A DNA stretch of 34,497 bases from Bdellovibrio sp. (GCA_025359945.1 JANYDD010000040.1:1-34497), one strand, 5' to 3'; positions 24,842 through 31,650 are shown, counted from the stretch's first letter. Translations and numbers: made by a program. The notes: generated by a model from the sequence alone, not told the origin.

Positions 24842-25852
24842 TTAAGAAACCTCCACTTGTGCCAGAATCTCTTTGATCACTTCGTCGGTTTTCATATTTT
24901 CGGCCTCGGCTTCGTAAGTTAAAATCAGACGGTGGCGCAAAACCGAATAGGCGACCGCTTTAATATCTTCAATGCTGACAAACCCCCGCCCTCGCAAAAA
25001 CGCGTGCGCTTTTGAAGCCCGCAAAAGCGAAATACTAGCTCGCGGAGACCCACCGACCGCGATCAGCGGCTGAAGCTGGCTTAAATTAAATTCCTGCGGG
25101 CGTCGTGTGGCCATCACTAGATCTACAATATAATTTTTAATTTGCCCATCGACGTAAATTTGATCAATCAGCTTTGAAACGCGCAGCAAATCTTCACGAG
25201 TGGTCACGGGCACAAGGTGGGGCTTTTGGCTTTGCCCCATGCGGGTCATAATTTCTAGTTCCTCGGCGCGAGTGGGGTAACCGACGTTAATTTTAAAAAG
25301 AAATCGATCCATTTGCGCTTCGGGCAACGGATAAGTGCCCTCTTGTTCCAGCGGATTTTGGGTGGCCAAAACCAAAAAAGGAGCTTCCAATTGATAACTT
25401 GTTTCGCCAATAGTCACTTGTTTTTCGGCCATGGATTCTAGCAGAGCCGACTGAACTTTTGCAGGGGCGCGATTGATCTCGTCGGCCAGCACGATATTCG
25501 AAAAGACGGGCCCTTTTTTGGGCGCGAATTCCCCACTTTTGGGATTAAAAATCATGGTTCCAATCAAATCCGTGGGCAAAAGGTCAGGCGTAAATTGAAT
25601 CCTTTGGAACTGCAGTGAAATACTTTTTGCAATGGACGAGATCGTTAAAGTCTTCGCTAATCCCGGAACGCCCTCAAGCAGAACGTGACCCCCAGTCAGC
25701 AATCCCATTAGAATGCCTTCGATCATTTCGTCCTGACCAACGATGGCCTTATGAACTTCGGTTTTCATACGTTGAATAAATTGGGATTCTTGTTGAATCG
25801 CTTGGTTTATATCCGAAGCCCCGTTTGTGTTATTTCCCTGATGCTCTGCCAT
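24842..25852 (-). CDS. moxR: MoxR-family AAA+ ATPase
   Basis: MoxR ATPases act as chaperones that mature or remodel VWA-domain partners, here BatA and BatB. The 336-residue protein has Walker A (GVPGLAKT), Walker B (IVLADEINRAP), sensor 1 (LATQNPLEQEGTYPLPEAQMDRF in part) and the C-terminal lid. Length is typical. A GGGGAAGAATAAA ribosome-binding site precedes ATG 25852. It heads the Bat operon, downstream of the promoter at 25899-25927. Confidence 0.94.
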   Translation of the reverse strand: MAEHQGNNTNGASDINQAIQQESQFIQRMKTEVHKAIVGQDEMIEGILMGLLTGGHVLLEGVPGLAKTLTISSIAKSISLQFQRIQFTPDLLPTDLIGTMIFNPKSGEFAPKKGPVFSNIVLADEINRAPAKVQSALLESMAEKQVTIGETSYQLEAPFLVLATQNPLEQEGTYPLPEAQMDRFLFKINVGYPTRAEELEIMTRMGQSQKPHLVPVTTREDLLRVSKLIDQIYVDGQIKNYIVDLVMATRRPQEFNLSQLQPLIAVGGSPRASISLLRASKAHAFLRGRGFVSIEDIKAVAYSVLRHRLILTYEAEAENMKTDEVIKEILAQVEVS

Positions 25853-25898
25853 TTTATTCTTCCCCTTTGTAATCCTGACTTTTGGATATCAACTTAAA

Positions 25899-25927
25899 AG
25901 TATGAACGCGATCGAAGGGTCCGTCAA
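25899..25927 (-). promoter_or_regulatory. Sigma-70-like promoter of the moxR-bat operon
   Basis: On the minus strand TTGACG (25927-25922) and CATACT (25904-25899) are separated by exactly 17 bases. The start of transcription would fall about 40 bases before the moxR ATG. It lies in the 185-base gap shared with the divergent HtpX-like gene. Confidence 0.6.
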
Positions 25928-26037
25928 AAAGTAAACTTTTTTTCGGAGGATGGAATATTTTGAAATGCCCAATTGTTATTTTGCGCAAAGCAATACAGGG
26001 TTCTTTACCTTAAACAATCGTTCAGACTTAAAATTCG

Positions 26038-26805
26038 ATGAGATCACCAGCTTTGGGAAAAATAAATCCCTATTTTTATTTTCTATTTTTATTTTTTATT
26101 TTTGGCGGCTACTCGCTACTGGATCGCATGGGATTATTGGCTGGTTTATTTTTTTGTTTTTTTATTTTTTGGGTTTGCTTGTTTTTTTCTAATCAATTTT
26201 TGGCGGGGCAGAAACGCTTAACCCCGGCTTTGGGCCAGGATCCATGGGGATTAAATGATCGAATCCAAAAGTTGGCTGCAAGGCTGAATGTTCAAAGGCC
26301 TGATTTATTTATCAGCGAGACCGGACCGATTCAGGCCTATTCGACAGTTCGTTTTGATCAGAACGCATCGTTGGTAATAGGTCTAAAAACACTGCAGTCG
26401 TTAGAAGTCCAGCAGATTGAAGTTATTTTGCTTCGGCAGATGATTCAGATCCGAGAACTTCAAAGACCTTTGACGCATTTTTTACATTTATTGGGTCAAG
26501 GATTTTGGGGCCTTAGCCAGAGTGCAAAAAAACAGTTTCGTTTCAGGCTTTGGCCGTTTGACTTGGTTTCTTTTTTGATTGTTTTTTTATTTTTTCAAAA
26601 GCGATTTATCCAAAAAATAGATGCCGAAACTACTGCCGAATCGAGACATCCAAAAACCTTGGGCAAAACAATCTGGCTGCTGCATGAAAACTCATCGGGT
26701 TTAATCTGGTCAGCTAGTCACTTGCAGTTTAACCCCAGCTTTTGGATTTTTGCGCCAAACCTCCAGCGCCGAATATTTAAAATTTGCGGATTTTTTCCAA
26801 TCTAA
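26038..26805 (+). CDS. HtpX/M48-like membrane protein lacking the zinc site
   Basis: The 255-residue protein has two N-terminal transmembrane helices (about residues 11-28 and 31-50), a further hydrophobic segment at about 173-187, and an HtpX-like order of motifs. NDRIQKLAARLNV, DLFISETGPIQAYSTV and SLVIGLKTLQSLEVQQIEVIL match the lead-in to HEXXH in M48 peptidases, and SASHLQFNPSF resembles the HtpX C-terminus. Where HEXXH should be, the sequence reads RQMIQ (133-137), and the later Glu ligand region reads IQKIDAE. All zinc ligands and the catalytic Glu are gone, so it cannot be an ordinary zinc protease. ATG 26038 has no clear ribosome-binding site, but an in-frame stop at 26029-26031 rules out an earlier start. 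It is divergent to moxR. Confidence 0.72.
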   Translation: MRSPALGKINPYFYFLFLFFIFGGYSLLDRMGLLAGLFFCFFIFWVCLFFSNQFLAGQKRLTPALGQDPWGLNDRIQKLAARLNVQRPDLFISETGPIQAYSTVRFDQNASLVIGLKTLQSLEVQQIEVILLRQMIQIRELQRPLTHFLHLLGQGFWGLSQSAKKQFRFRLWPFDLVSFLIVFLFFQKRFIQKIDAETTAESRHPKTLGKTIWLLHENSSGLIWSASHLQFNPSFWIFAPNLQRRIFKICGFFPI

Positions 26806-26842
26806 GTCGCGCCCCCAACTTGACGACGAAATCCTAGTTGGC

Positions 26843-26882
26843 ATATTTTGACAGCGATCCTTTTAAACAAGTTTCAAAATAT
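26843..26882. promoter_or_regulatory. Inverted repeat upstream of the DUF1844 gene
   Basis: ATATTTTGA (26843-26851) and TCAAAATAT (26874-26882) are perfect 9-bp inverted arms 22 bases apart, ending 35 bases before the ATG. A TTGACA hexamer (26848-26853) overlaps the left arm and could be a -35 box, though no good -10 box sits at the right distance. It may be an operator or an mRNA hairpin. Confidence 0.45.
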
Positions 26883-26917
26883 CGAAAAAAAATTAACATC
26901 TTACGGAGTATAAATTA

Positions 26918-27208
26918 ATGAACACTGATCCACAAGCGAACGGTTCGTCCGAAATGGTTCAAGCCACTTTTTCGATGCTGCTGATGTCTTTGGCTTCCAC
27001 TGCGGCTTTGGGTTTGGGCTTAAGTCCACACCCGCAGACCAACGAAACAAAAGTCGACCTACCAATGGCCAAGTTCAATATCGATTTGTTAGTGGTGCTA
27101 CAGGAAAAAACCACAGGAAATTTGACGGCTGAAGAATCTCATTTTTTACAAACTGTGCTGCAGGATTTGCAAATGCGGTATGTCCAGTCCGTTCCGAAAA
27201 AATCTTAA
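26918..27208 (+). CDS. DUF1844 family protein
   Basis: The 96-residue protein matches the DUF1844 pattern: an N-terminal helix MVQATFSMLLMSLASTAALGLGL, then DLPMAKFNIDLLVVL, EKTTGNLTAEE and a closing helix ending LQDLQMRYV. The family is small, widespread in deltaproteobacteria and related groups, and has no known function. A CGGAG ribosome-binding site lies nine bases before the ATG. It is followed 22 bases later by degP and is probably cotranscribed with it. Confidence 0.9.
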   Translation: MNTDPQANGSSEMVQATFSMLLMSLASTAALGLGLSPHPQTNETKVDLPMAKFNIDLLVVLQEKTTGNLTAEESHFLQTVLQDLQMRYVQSVPKKS

Positions 27209-27230
27209 AAATTTTGGAGATTTAATACAT

Positions 27231-28727
27231 ATGAAAAAAATTATTTTATTTAGTTTTGTTGCTTTTAGCGCTCTGCTTTCTACTTTTTATGGCCTTAAAA
27301 ATGGGCAGGCTCAAAAGGATAGCCCGAAAAGCGCTTCCAAAGACTCTGTAAAAGACATTGTGAAAAAAGGCTTTCCGATGAAAGAAGCCCCTCAACTGAA
27401 TTTGGGTGATCCTTTGCCGGCAAATCTTTTTGTCGAGCTTGCCAAGGCGATTAACCCAAGCGTGGTCAATATCTCGACAAGTGTTAATCGCGGACTTCGT
27501 GGCGCCCGTGATCCTATGTTGGATATTTTAGAGCAATATGGTTTTACGGTTCCCATGCCCAGGCAGCGTCAGCAGCAAGCACTTGGCACTGGGTTTATTA
27601 TTCGAGAAGACGGTCTGATCGTCACCAACAACCACGTCGTTAAGGGCGCGGATCTGATCCAAGTGCAAATCGAGGACAAGTCCGATAAACTTTATGAAGC
27701 CAAATTAGTGGGCAGTGATGATCGCACGGACATTGCCTTAATTAAAATAAAAGCATCTCATTTGCCTGAAGCCTCGCTAGGATCATCGGCCGGAACCCAA
27801 GTCGGAGAATGGGTTGCCGCGTTTGGAAATCCGTACGGAAATTCATACACGATGACCAAAGGAATTATTTCCGCAAAAGATCGAAGCATCGGCGAAATCA
27901 ATCGGTTTCCGTTGTTGCAAACTGACGCTCCGATCAACCCCGGCAATTCTGGCGGACCATTAGTCAATACCAAGGGGCAAGTCATCGGCGTTAATTCAGC
28001 CATCGATGCCCGCGCGCAAGGAATCGGTTTTGCGATTCCCATTGACGATGTGAAGGCGATCATCCCCAATCTGGAAAAAGAAGGACATATTCGACAAGCC
28101 TATTTAGGCGTTGCGATTGAAGACCTAAGCCCCGAAATCGCCGAGGCTTTAGGTTTAAAAGAAGAAGTGGGAGCTTTAGTTTCTCAGGTCGAAACCGGTG
28201 GTCCGGCCGCGCGAGGGGGGATTAAACCCCACGACGTAATTTTAGAAATCGCCGGCAAAAAAATTAAAAATTACTACGATTTAACAAACGCTGTTCAAAG
28301 TGCGTCATTGGGATCAAGCACTGCTATAAAAGTTTTCCGAAATGGAAAAAGTTTGGCCTTAAGTGTTCAGTTGTCCGAACGTTCGCAGACGGTAGCTATG
28401 CAAAAGCCCGCAGAAACTTCTAGGCGCAAAGAACTAAATGGATTAGCAGCGCCATTTAATATTGGTTTTGACCTTGCCGACCCCAGTGCCGAGCTTTTGC
28501 GAGAACTTCAGGTGACAGAAAGTTCCGGCAAGCCTTTGGTCGTGAAAGTAGTGCCTAATTCGATCGCTGACCGGGTGGGAATGGCGCCTGGGGATCAGCT
28601 TTTAAGCGTCAATCAAAAAGAGGTTTTGAATTCGAAAGATGCGGTTTCAAAATTTCTAAAAGGCACGAACCTACTGCGCGTTCAGCGGGGGCGAGCCTAT
28701 ATTTTCTTAACCATCGCTGTCAAATAG
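27231..28727 (+). CDS. degP: DegP/HtrA-type periplasmic serine protease
   Basis: HtrA proteases degrade or refold damaged envelope proteins. The 498-residue protein has a signal peptide (residues 1 to about 27), a trypsin-like domain with the full triad (His135 in TNNHVV, Asp167 in RTDIAL, Ser240 in NPGNSGGPLV) and two PDZ domains (about 285-370 and 415-495). ATG 27231 has TTGGAG upstream and gives a clean signal peptide; an upstream in-frame ATG at 27180 lies inside the DUF1844 gene and was rejected. No lipid or membrane anchor is seen beyond the signal peptide. DegP, DegQ and DegS types cannot be firmly separated, but two PDZ domains exclude DegS. Confidence 0.94.
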   Translation: MKKIILFSFVAFSALLSTFYGLKNGQAQKDSPKSASKDSVKDIVKKGFPMKEAPQLNLGDPLPANLFVELAKAINPSVVNISTSVNRGLRGARDPMLDILEQYGFTVPMPRQRQQQALGTGFIIREDGLIVTNNHVVKGADLIQVQIEDKSDKLYEAKLVGSDDRTDIALIKIKASHLPEASLGSSAGTQVGEWVAAFGNPYGNSYTMTKGIISAKDRSIGEINRFPLLQTDAPINPGNSGGPLVNTKGQVIGVNSAIDARAQGIGFAIPIDDVKAIIPNLEKEGHIRQAYLGVAIEDLSPEIAEALGLKEEVGALVSQVETGGPAARGGIKPHDVILEIAGKKIKNYYDLTNAVQSASLGSSTAIKVFRNGKSLALSVQLSERSQTVAMQKPAETSRRKELNGLAAPFNIGFDLADPSAELLRELQVTESSGKPLVVKVVPNSIADRVGMAPGDQLLSVNQKEVLNSKDAVSKFLKGTNLLRVQRGRAYIFLTIAVK

Positions 28728-28742
28728 TTACCATTGTCTCTA

Positions 28743-28790
28743 CGTTGGCCGCGACGTTGGCCGCGACTTTGATCTCGACTTAGTTCTCGA
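28743..28790. repeat. Degenerate 12-bp tandem repeat downstream of degP
   Basis: Two perfect copies of CGTTGGCCGCGA (28743-28754, 28755-28766) are followed by two diverged units (CTTTGATCTCGA, CTTAGTTCTCGA), giving four 12-base units. They lie in the 195-base gap between degP and spoVG. No clear terminator or strong promoter was found in the rest of this gap. Confidence 0.75.
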
Positions 28791-28922
28791 CCTTTGGCTG
28801 GGGCAAAGTCCACGTTCTCTAAAGAAAAATTTATGCCTTGATCAAGTTGTTCCGTAAAGTTGAACAAGCCCAAATGTGGGAGATGCAACTTTAGTTCCAC
28901 TTCAGAAATTTTGGGGGGCGCC

Positions 28923-29252
28923 ATGCAAATCACCGAGGTCAAAGTTTTTCCCGTCCAGGAAGAAAGATTAAAAGCCTATGTATCAATCACTTTGGATGCC
29001 AGTTTTGTCGTTCGCGATATCAAAATTATTCAAGGCCACACCGGACTTTTTGTTGCCATGCCCAGTAAAAAGCGAAAAGACGGACAATTCCGAGACATCG
29101 CCCACCCGCTCAATCAAGAAACGCGCGCCATGATCGAAGATCAGATATTTGGGGCTTACGAAAAAGAGCTCGAGGCCCTAGGCCAGTCCGACGGACCCGT
29201 GAAGAGGCAAAAATCTCCGTCGAATAACCCTGGAGACTCGGAAAATTTCTAA
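28923..29252 (+). CDS. spoVG: SpoVG family regulator
   Basis: The 109-residue protein matches SpoVG: MQITEVKVFPVQEERLKAY, ASFVVRDIKIIQG, LFVAMPSKKRKDGQFRDIAHPL and a closing helix. SpoVG proteins bind nucleic acid and regulate gene expression, with septation effects in Bacillus; in Gram-negatives the role is poorly known. ATG 28923 has GGGGGG about five bases upstream; an in-frame extension back to 28860 was not used because the family starts here. The last 20 or so residues are a polar tail not seen in all members. Confidence 0.92.
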   Translation: MQITEVKVFPVQEERLKAYVSITLDASFVVRDIKIIQGHTGLFVAMPSKKRKDGQFRDIAHPLNQETRAMIEDQIFGAYEKELEALGQSDGPVKRQKSPSNNPGDSENF

Positions 29253-29283
29253 GCATGCAGCAGATCATCAACAACCGTTCGCC

Positions 29284-29313
29284 TTGCATGCGCGACACCT
29301 TTCCACATATAAT
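29284..29313 (+). promoter_or_regulatory. Promoter of tRNA-Gln
   Basis: TTGCAT (29284-29289) and a perfect TATAAT (29308-29313) are 18 bases apart, placing the start of transcription about 12 bases before the tRNA. A short palindrome TTTGAA-CAA-TTCAAA (29313-29327-ish) overlaps the expected start site. Confidence 0.7.
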
Positions 29314-29331
29314 TTGAACAATTCAAAATGT

Positions 29332-29407
29332 TGGGGTGTCGACAAGCTGGTAAGTTAACAGATTTTGATTCTGTCATTCGGAGGTTCGAATCCTCCCACC
29401 CCATCCA
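29332..29407 (+). tRNA. tRNA-Gln (anticodon UUG)
   Basis: The sequence folds as a tRNA: acceptor TGGGGTG pairs with CACCCCA (29397-29403), the anticodon stem ACAGA/TCTGT holds loop TTTTGAT with anticodon TTG, and the T arm is GGAGG-TTCGAAT-CCTCC. CCA is encoded (29405-29407). The discriminator base (29404) is T, whereas E. coli tRNA-Gln has G. Its 3' end borders the accessory region and could be an integration site. Confidence 0.95.
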
Positions 29408-29447
29408 ATTTCCGCACCTGGAGCGAATGTAAGTAGATGAAAATATT

Positions 29448-29472
29448 GAAAACCGAAACCAGGTCGGTTTTC
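29448..29472 (+). terminator. Possible terminator after tRNA-Gln
   Basis: GAAAACCG (29448-29455) and CGGTTTTC (29465-29472) form an 8-bp stem with a 9-base loop, ending in a weak TTTTCTTC tract. It lies 41 bases after the tRNA and just before the next gene, so it could end the tRNA transcript. Confidence 0.4.
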
Positions 29473-29492
29473 TTCAGGTAGAGGAGGCGCGA

Positions 29493-29891
29493 ATGTCCCT
29501 GAGCCCTCTGAAAATAAAAATTTCCGAATCACAGAAGCAAATCGCACATGCCGCAATCGCCGAATACAAAAAAAGAAATGAACCAACGCTCGGGAACGAG
29601 CCGCCATCAGTAGCTGGCGACCTGCTCGTTGCAGACCCGACAGACTTTATTTGTCTGATGGCCTTCGCACATCGAACTGCGGACACAGAGTTGGAGGCGT
29701 TTCGCCTGCGATCTCTCGGGCTGGCTGAGATGGAAAACAGAATCAAACGAAGCACGAAGACTTCGACCAAAACAGCCTACTCCCAGTTGATCGCGCACGC
29801 CCGCGAGACCTTTCCGATCGGCTCATTGGAAAATTCAGGAATTGCAACACCTAGACGGCCCGCCCGGCGCGCTGACCTGACTCTGTGTTAG
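29493..29891 (+). CDS. Hypothetical protein
   Basis: The 132-residue protein has no signal peptide or transmembrane helix. It looks mostly helical and polar, with a conserved-looking middle (DLLVADPTDFICLMAFAHRTADTE in part) and a basic tail. I do not recognise a family. GAGGAGG lies five bases before the ATG, a strong ribosome-binding site that supports expression. It is the first gene after tRNA-Gln and is followed 11 bases later by a small gene in the same direction. Confidence 0.65.
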   Translation: MSLSPLKIKISESQKQIAHAAIAEYKKRNEPTLGNEPPSVAGDLLVADPTDFICLMAFAHRTADTELEAFRLRSLGLAEMENRIKRSTKTSTKTAYSQLIAHARETFPIGSLENSGIATPRRPARRADLTLC

Positions 29892-29902
29892 CTGGGGTCG
29901 AA

Positions 29903-30115
29903 ATGAAAGTTAAGGAACTCGCAGAAATTCTATCAAAAATGCCAAACGATGCACTCGTTCTTGTTGATGGATACGAGGGTGGCCTTTCGGAGGTCGTTAC
30001 TCCAAAGCTGACCCAGGTGGAGCTCAATGTTCACACTGAAGACTACAATGGCCCTCACGAGGAAAGTCCAAAAGGGACTGTGCAGGCCATTGTTCTGCAT
30101 AGAAAGAATTCTTAA
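29903..30115 (+). CDS. Small hypothetical protein (phage/accessory type)
   Basis: The 70-residue protein begins MKVKELAEILSKMPNDALVLV, followed by DGYEGG. Small proteins with this opening (a helix followed by a predicted strand and DGYEGG-like turn) are common in phages, plasmids and islands; their function is unknown. A GGGG motif lies close to the ATG. It follows the previous gene by 11 bases, so the two likely form a unit. Confidence 0.6.
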   Translation: MKVKELAEILSKMPNDALVLVDGYEGGLSEVVTPKLTQVELNVHTEDYNGPHEESPKGTVQAIVLHRKNS

Positions 30116-30119
30116 AAAT

Positions 30120-30329
30120 TTATTTTTCCCAATCCTTAGGTGCCGTCACGCCGAAAGCCATCGCGATGTCGGCGAACTCTCGTCTCTCCGCAGGAGTTCC
30201 GTGCTTCGAAGAAAACCATGCTTCGATCATCGCTTCGATTTGCTTTTTTAACTGTGGATCTTTGGCCGTCAGGCTGTTGGTCACAGCAGACAAAATTTGA
30301 ATGAGTTTTACGTCGAGCACCCTTTGCAT
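30120..30329 (-). CDS. Small hypothetical protein
   Basis: The 69-residue protein is helical and soluble, with no recognised motif. The start was set at ATG 30329 because a near-perfect AAGGAGGATAAT precedes it; a longer frame back to 30392 would overlap the recombinase remnant. It lies 59 bases after that remnant in the same direction and converges on the previous gene with a gap of only four bases. Confidence 0.6.
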   Translation of the reverse strand: MQRVLDVKLIQILSAVTNSLTAKDPQLKKQIEAMIEAWFSSKHGTPAERREFADIAMAFGVTAPKDWEK

Positions 30330-30388
30330 ATTATCCTCCTTGGAATATCCCGAAATCATAGACAGATGATCCCGCAGAGTCAGCCAAA

Positions 30389-30712
30389 TCATTCCACCAA
30401 CATCATCCCTCGCTTACGCTGTCCCTTCATTTTTGCCTTCTGGTTGATCTGCTCGAAGAGATGGACATACCGCTGAGTCGTCTCTTCGTCTTTGTGGCCG
30501 AGGACGTTCTTGCAAAGCGTGGTGTCCCCCAAAGCCATTCCGGCAAGTTCCGTGGCGAATGTGTGCCTCAAACAGTGCGCGGACTTCAGACGAAACTTTC
30601 CACCCAGAGCATCATAGGCCCGCTTCAGGTGCGACGCGAAGGTCCCTTTGTTCAAACCTTCGAAGATCAGGTAGTCGCGTGGATCGCCACCTTTTGGAAC
30701 GCCTCAATTTAA
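30389..30712 (-). pseudogene. Tyrosine recombinase (integrase), C-terminal remnant
   Basis: About 107 codons remain of a phage-type integrase. The C-terminal catalytic residues are visible: the HxxR block HCLRHTFATELAG and LGHKDEETTQRYVH with the nucleophilic Tyr. The first catalytic Arg and the whole N-terminal DNA-binding part are missing, and the frame is closed by a stop (TGA) just before GVPKGGDPRDY near 30712. The upstream 110 bases show no clear rest of the gene. A TTG at 30655 could start a shorter product. It points to an old insertion, perhaps at the nearby tRNA-Gln. Confidence 0.8.
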
Positions 30713-30830
30713 AAATGCCCAGAGTTGGTCCAAAAGGGATAACTTTTTTGATATTTTTTGAAACTCGATACTTTTCAACATCGGCGCACGACTCAATTCG
30801 GGACGCCAATCTTTTACTTAGGAGATCTAT

Positions 30831-31343
30831 ATGTATAAAGCAATGTTGAAAGCGATGAGAGCAGAAAAAAGTGTGACTCAGGAAAAGAAAGCGACCCAGT
30901 TACCACCGAAGAAAACTATTGCGGCACAAGTGATTGGCCAAGCAACTTCGCCTTTGCAATGCCCCATCCGGGCGGCGAGAACATTCACGGTTACGGGAAA
31001 TTTAAAAAATACAGCCAGTGGTAAAAATATTTGCGGCATCAATTTTGTGATTGATACCGGCTGCCAGTTCTCCGTCGTCATCCCAGCATTTGTGGCCGAT
31101 CAGCTTGGGCTGGATGACAATTCCTATGTCAGGTCTTTCGGCCTCAACACCGTCGTGGGGGCATCGTTAGATGCCCCCACTTACAAGATCCTTCTCACCA
31201 TCGGTGGCATTCCAATAGAGACAACTGCTACCGTTTCTGGAACAACGGGAGAGAAAGCCCTCATTGGTGCTGAACTGCTATCGTTGTTCGATTTGCAAAT
31301 TTGCGGAGAGTCCTGCACTCTTACTCTGGCTGCTTCAAAGTAG
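30831..31343 (+). CDS. Retropepsin-like aspartic protease domain protein
   Basis: The 170-residue protein has a polar N-terminus (about residues 1-45) and a clan AA-like domain. FVIDTGCQFSVV (72-83) holds the D-T-G catalytic triplet (Asp75), flanked by hydrophobic residues, and ALIGAELLSLFDLQI (143-157) matches the second hallmark of retropepsin-like folds. Such single-domain proteins work as dimers. No signal peptide or helix anchor is seen. AGGAG lies seven bases before the ATG. Cys68, 78, 158 and 162 could be structural. Substrate and role are unknown; it lies in the accessory region next to an integrase remnant. Confidence 0.72.
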   Translation: MYKAMLKAMRAEKSVTQEKKATQLPPKKTIAAQVIGQATSPLQCPIRAARTFTVTGNLKNTASGKNICGINFVIDTGCQFSVVIPAFVADQLGLDDNSYVRSFGLNTVVGASLDAPTYKILLTIGGIPIETTATVSGTTGEKALIGAELLSLFDLQICGESCTLTLAASK

Positions 31344-31396
31344 TGCATAGCCAATTATTCTGAGCATTTTTTGACAAACGTAGTGATGATTCGCTC

Positions 31397-31609
31397 ATGG
31401 AAGAGCTAAAAGAAATCCGTTTCACCACTTTCATCGACGAGCACACCCAGTGTGAGGTGTACGCGACGGTCGAAAATGGCGGTCCTGTCATACAAACGGT
31501 CAACATAGTGGGCGACTGTGTAGTCACCTTCGATGACCTTGATGACGAAGGCAGAGATTTTTTTATGAGCGAAGTCCGACGGATCATGGCTGAAAACCAC
31601 AAACTATAA
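31397..31609 (+). CDS. Small acidic hypothetical protein
   Basis: The 70-residue protein is acidic, with predicted strands followed by a helix (DEGRDFFMSEVRRIMAENHKL in part). No family is recognised. The ribosome-binding site is weak (AGTGATGATT), and TTGACA at 31371-31376 is a possible -35 box. It lies 53 bases after the retropepsin-like gene. Only a moderately long open frame supports it. Confidence 0.45.
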   Translation: MEELKEIRFTTFIDEHTQCEVYATVENGGPVIQTVNIVGDCVVTFDDLDDEGRDFFMSEVRRIMAENHKL

Positions 31610-31650
31610 ACGGTGCTCAATCAAACAAATCGGTCAAATTGCCAGAAGCT

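Noticed and set aside
25950-26192. Plus-strand open frame overlapping the start of the HtpX-like gene
   Set aside because: GGAGG touches its ATG with no spacing, and its hydrophobic tail is a shadow of the T-rich membrane segments of the true gene in another phase. No homology-like motif is visible.
27180-27230. Longer N-terminus for the DegP-like protease
   Set aside because: It lies within the DUF1844 gene and would bury the signal peptide behind 17 extra residues; ATG 27231 has its own ribosome-binding site.
28697-28942. Minus-strand open frame of 81 codons with Arg-Gly-Gln repeats
   Set aside because: It overlaps the end of degP and the start of spoVG on the other strand, has no ribosome-binding site, and its repeats are simply the 12-bp DNA repeat read through.
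29374-29607. Minus-strand frame over tRNA-Gln
   Set aside because: It runs through the tRNA and a strong ribosome-binding site of the opposite gene, so it is not coding.
30713-30830. Possible N-terminal part of the integrase upstream of its stop
   Set aside because: The same frame reads on as PELSRAPMLKSIEFQKISKK before the stop, but shows no integrase motif, so it was not joined to the remnant.
30559-30849. Plus-strand open frame across the integrase remnant
   Set aside because: It is antisense to clear integrase motifs and lacks a ribosome-binding site.
31321-31620. Minus-strand frame opposite the small acidic gene
   Set aside because: Serine-rich shadow without start signals; the plus-strand frame fits better with the gene direction nearby.
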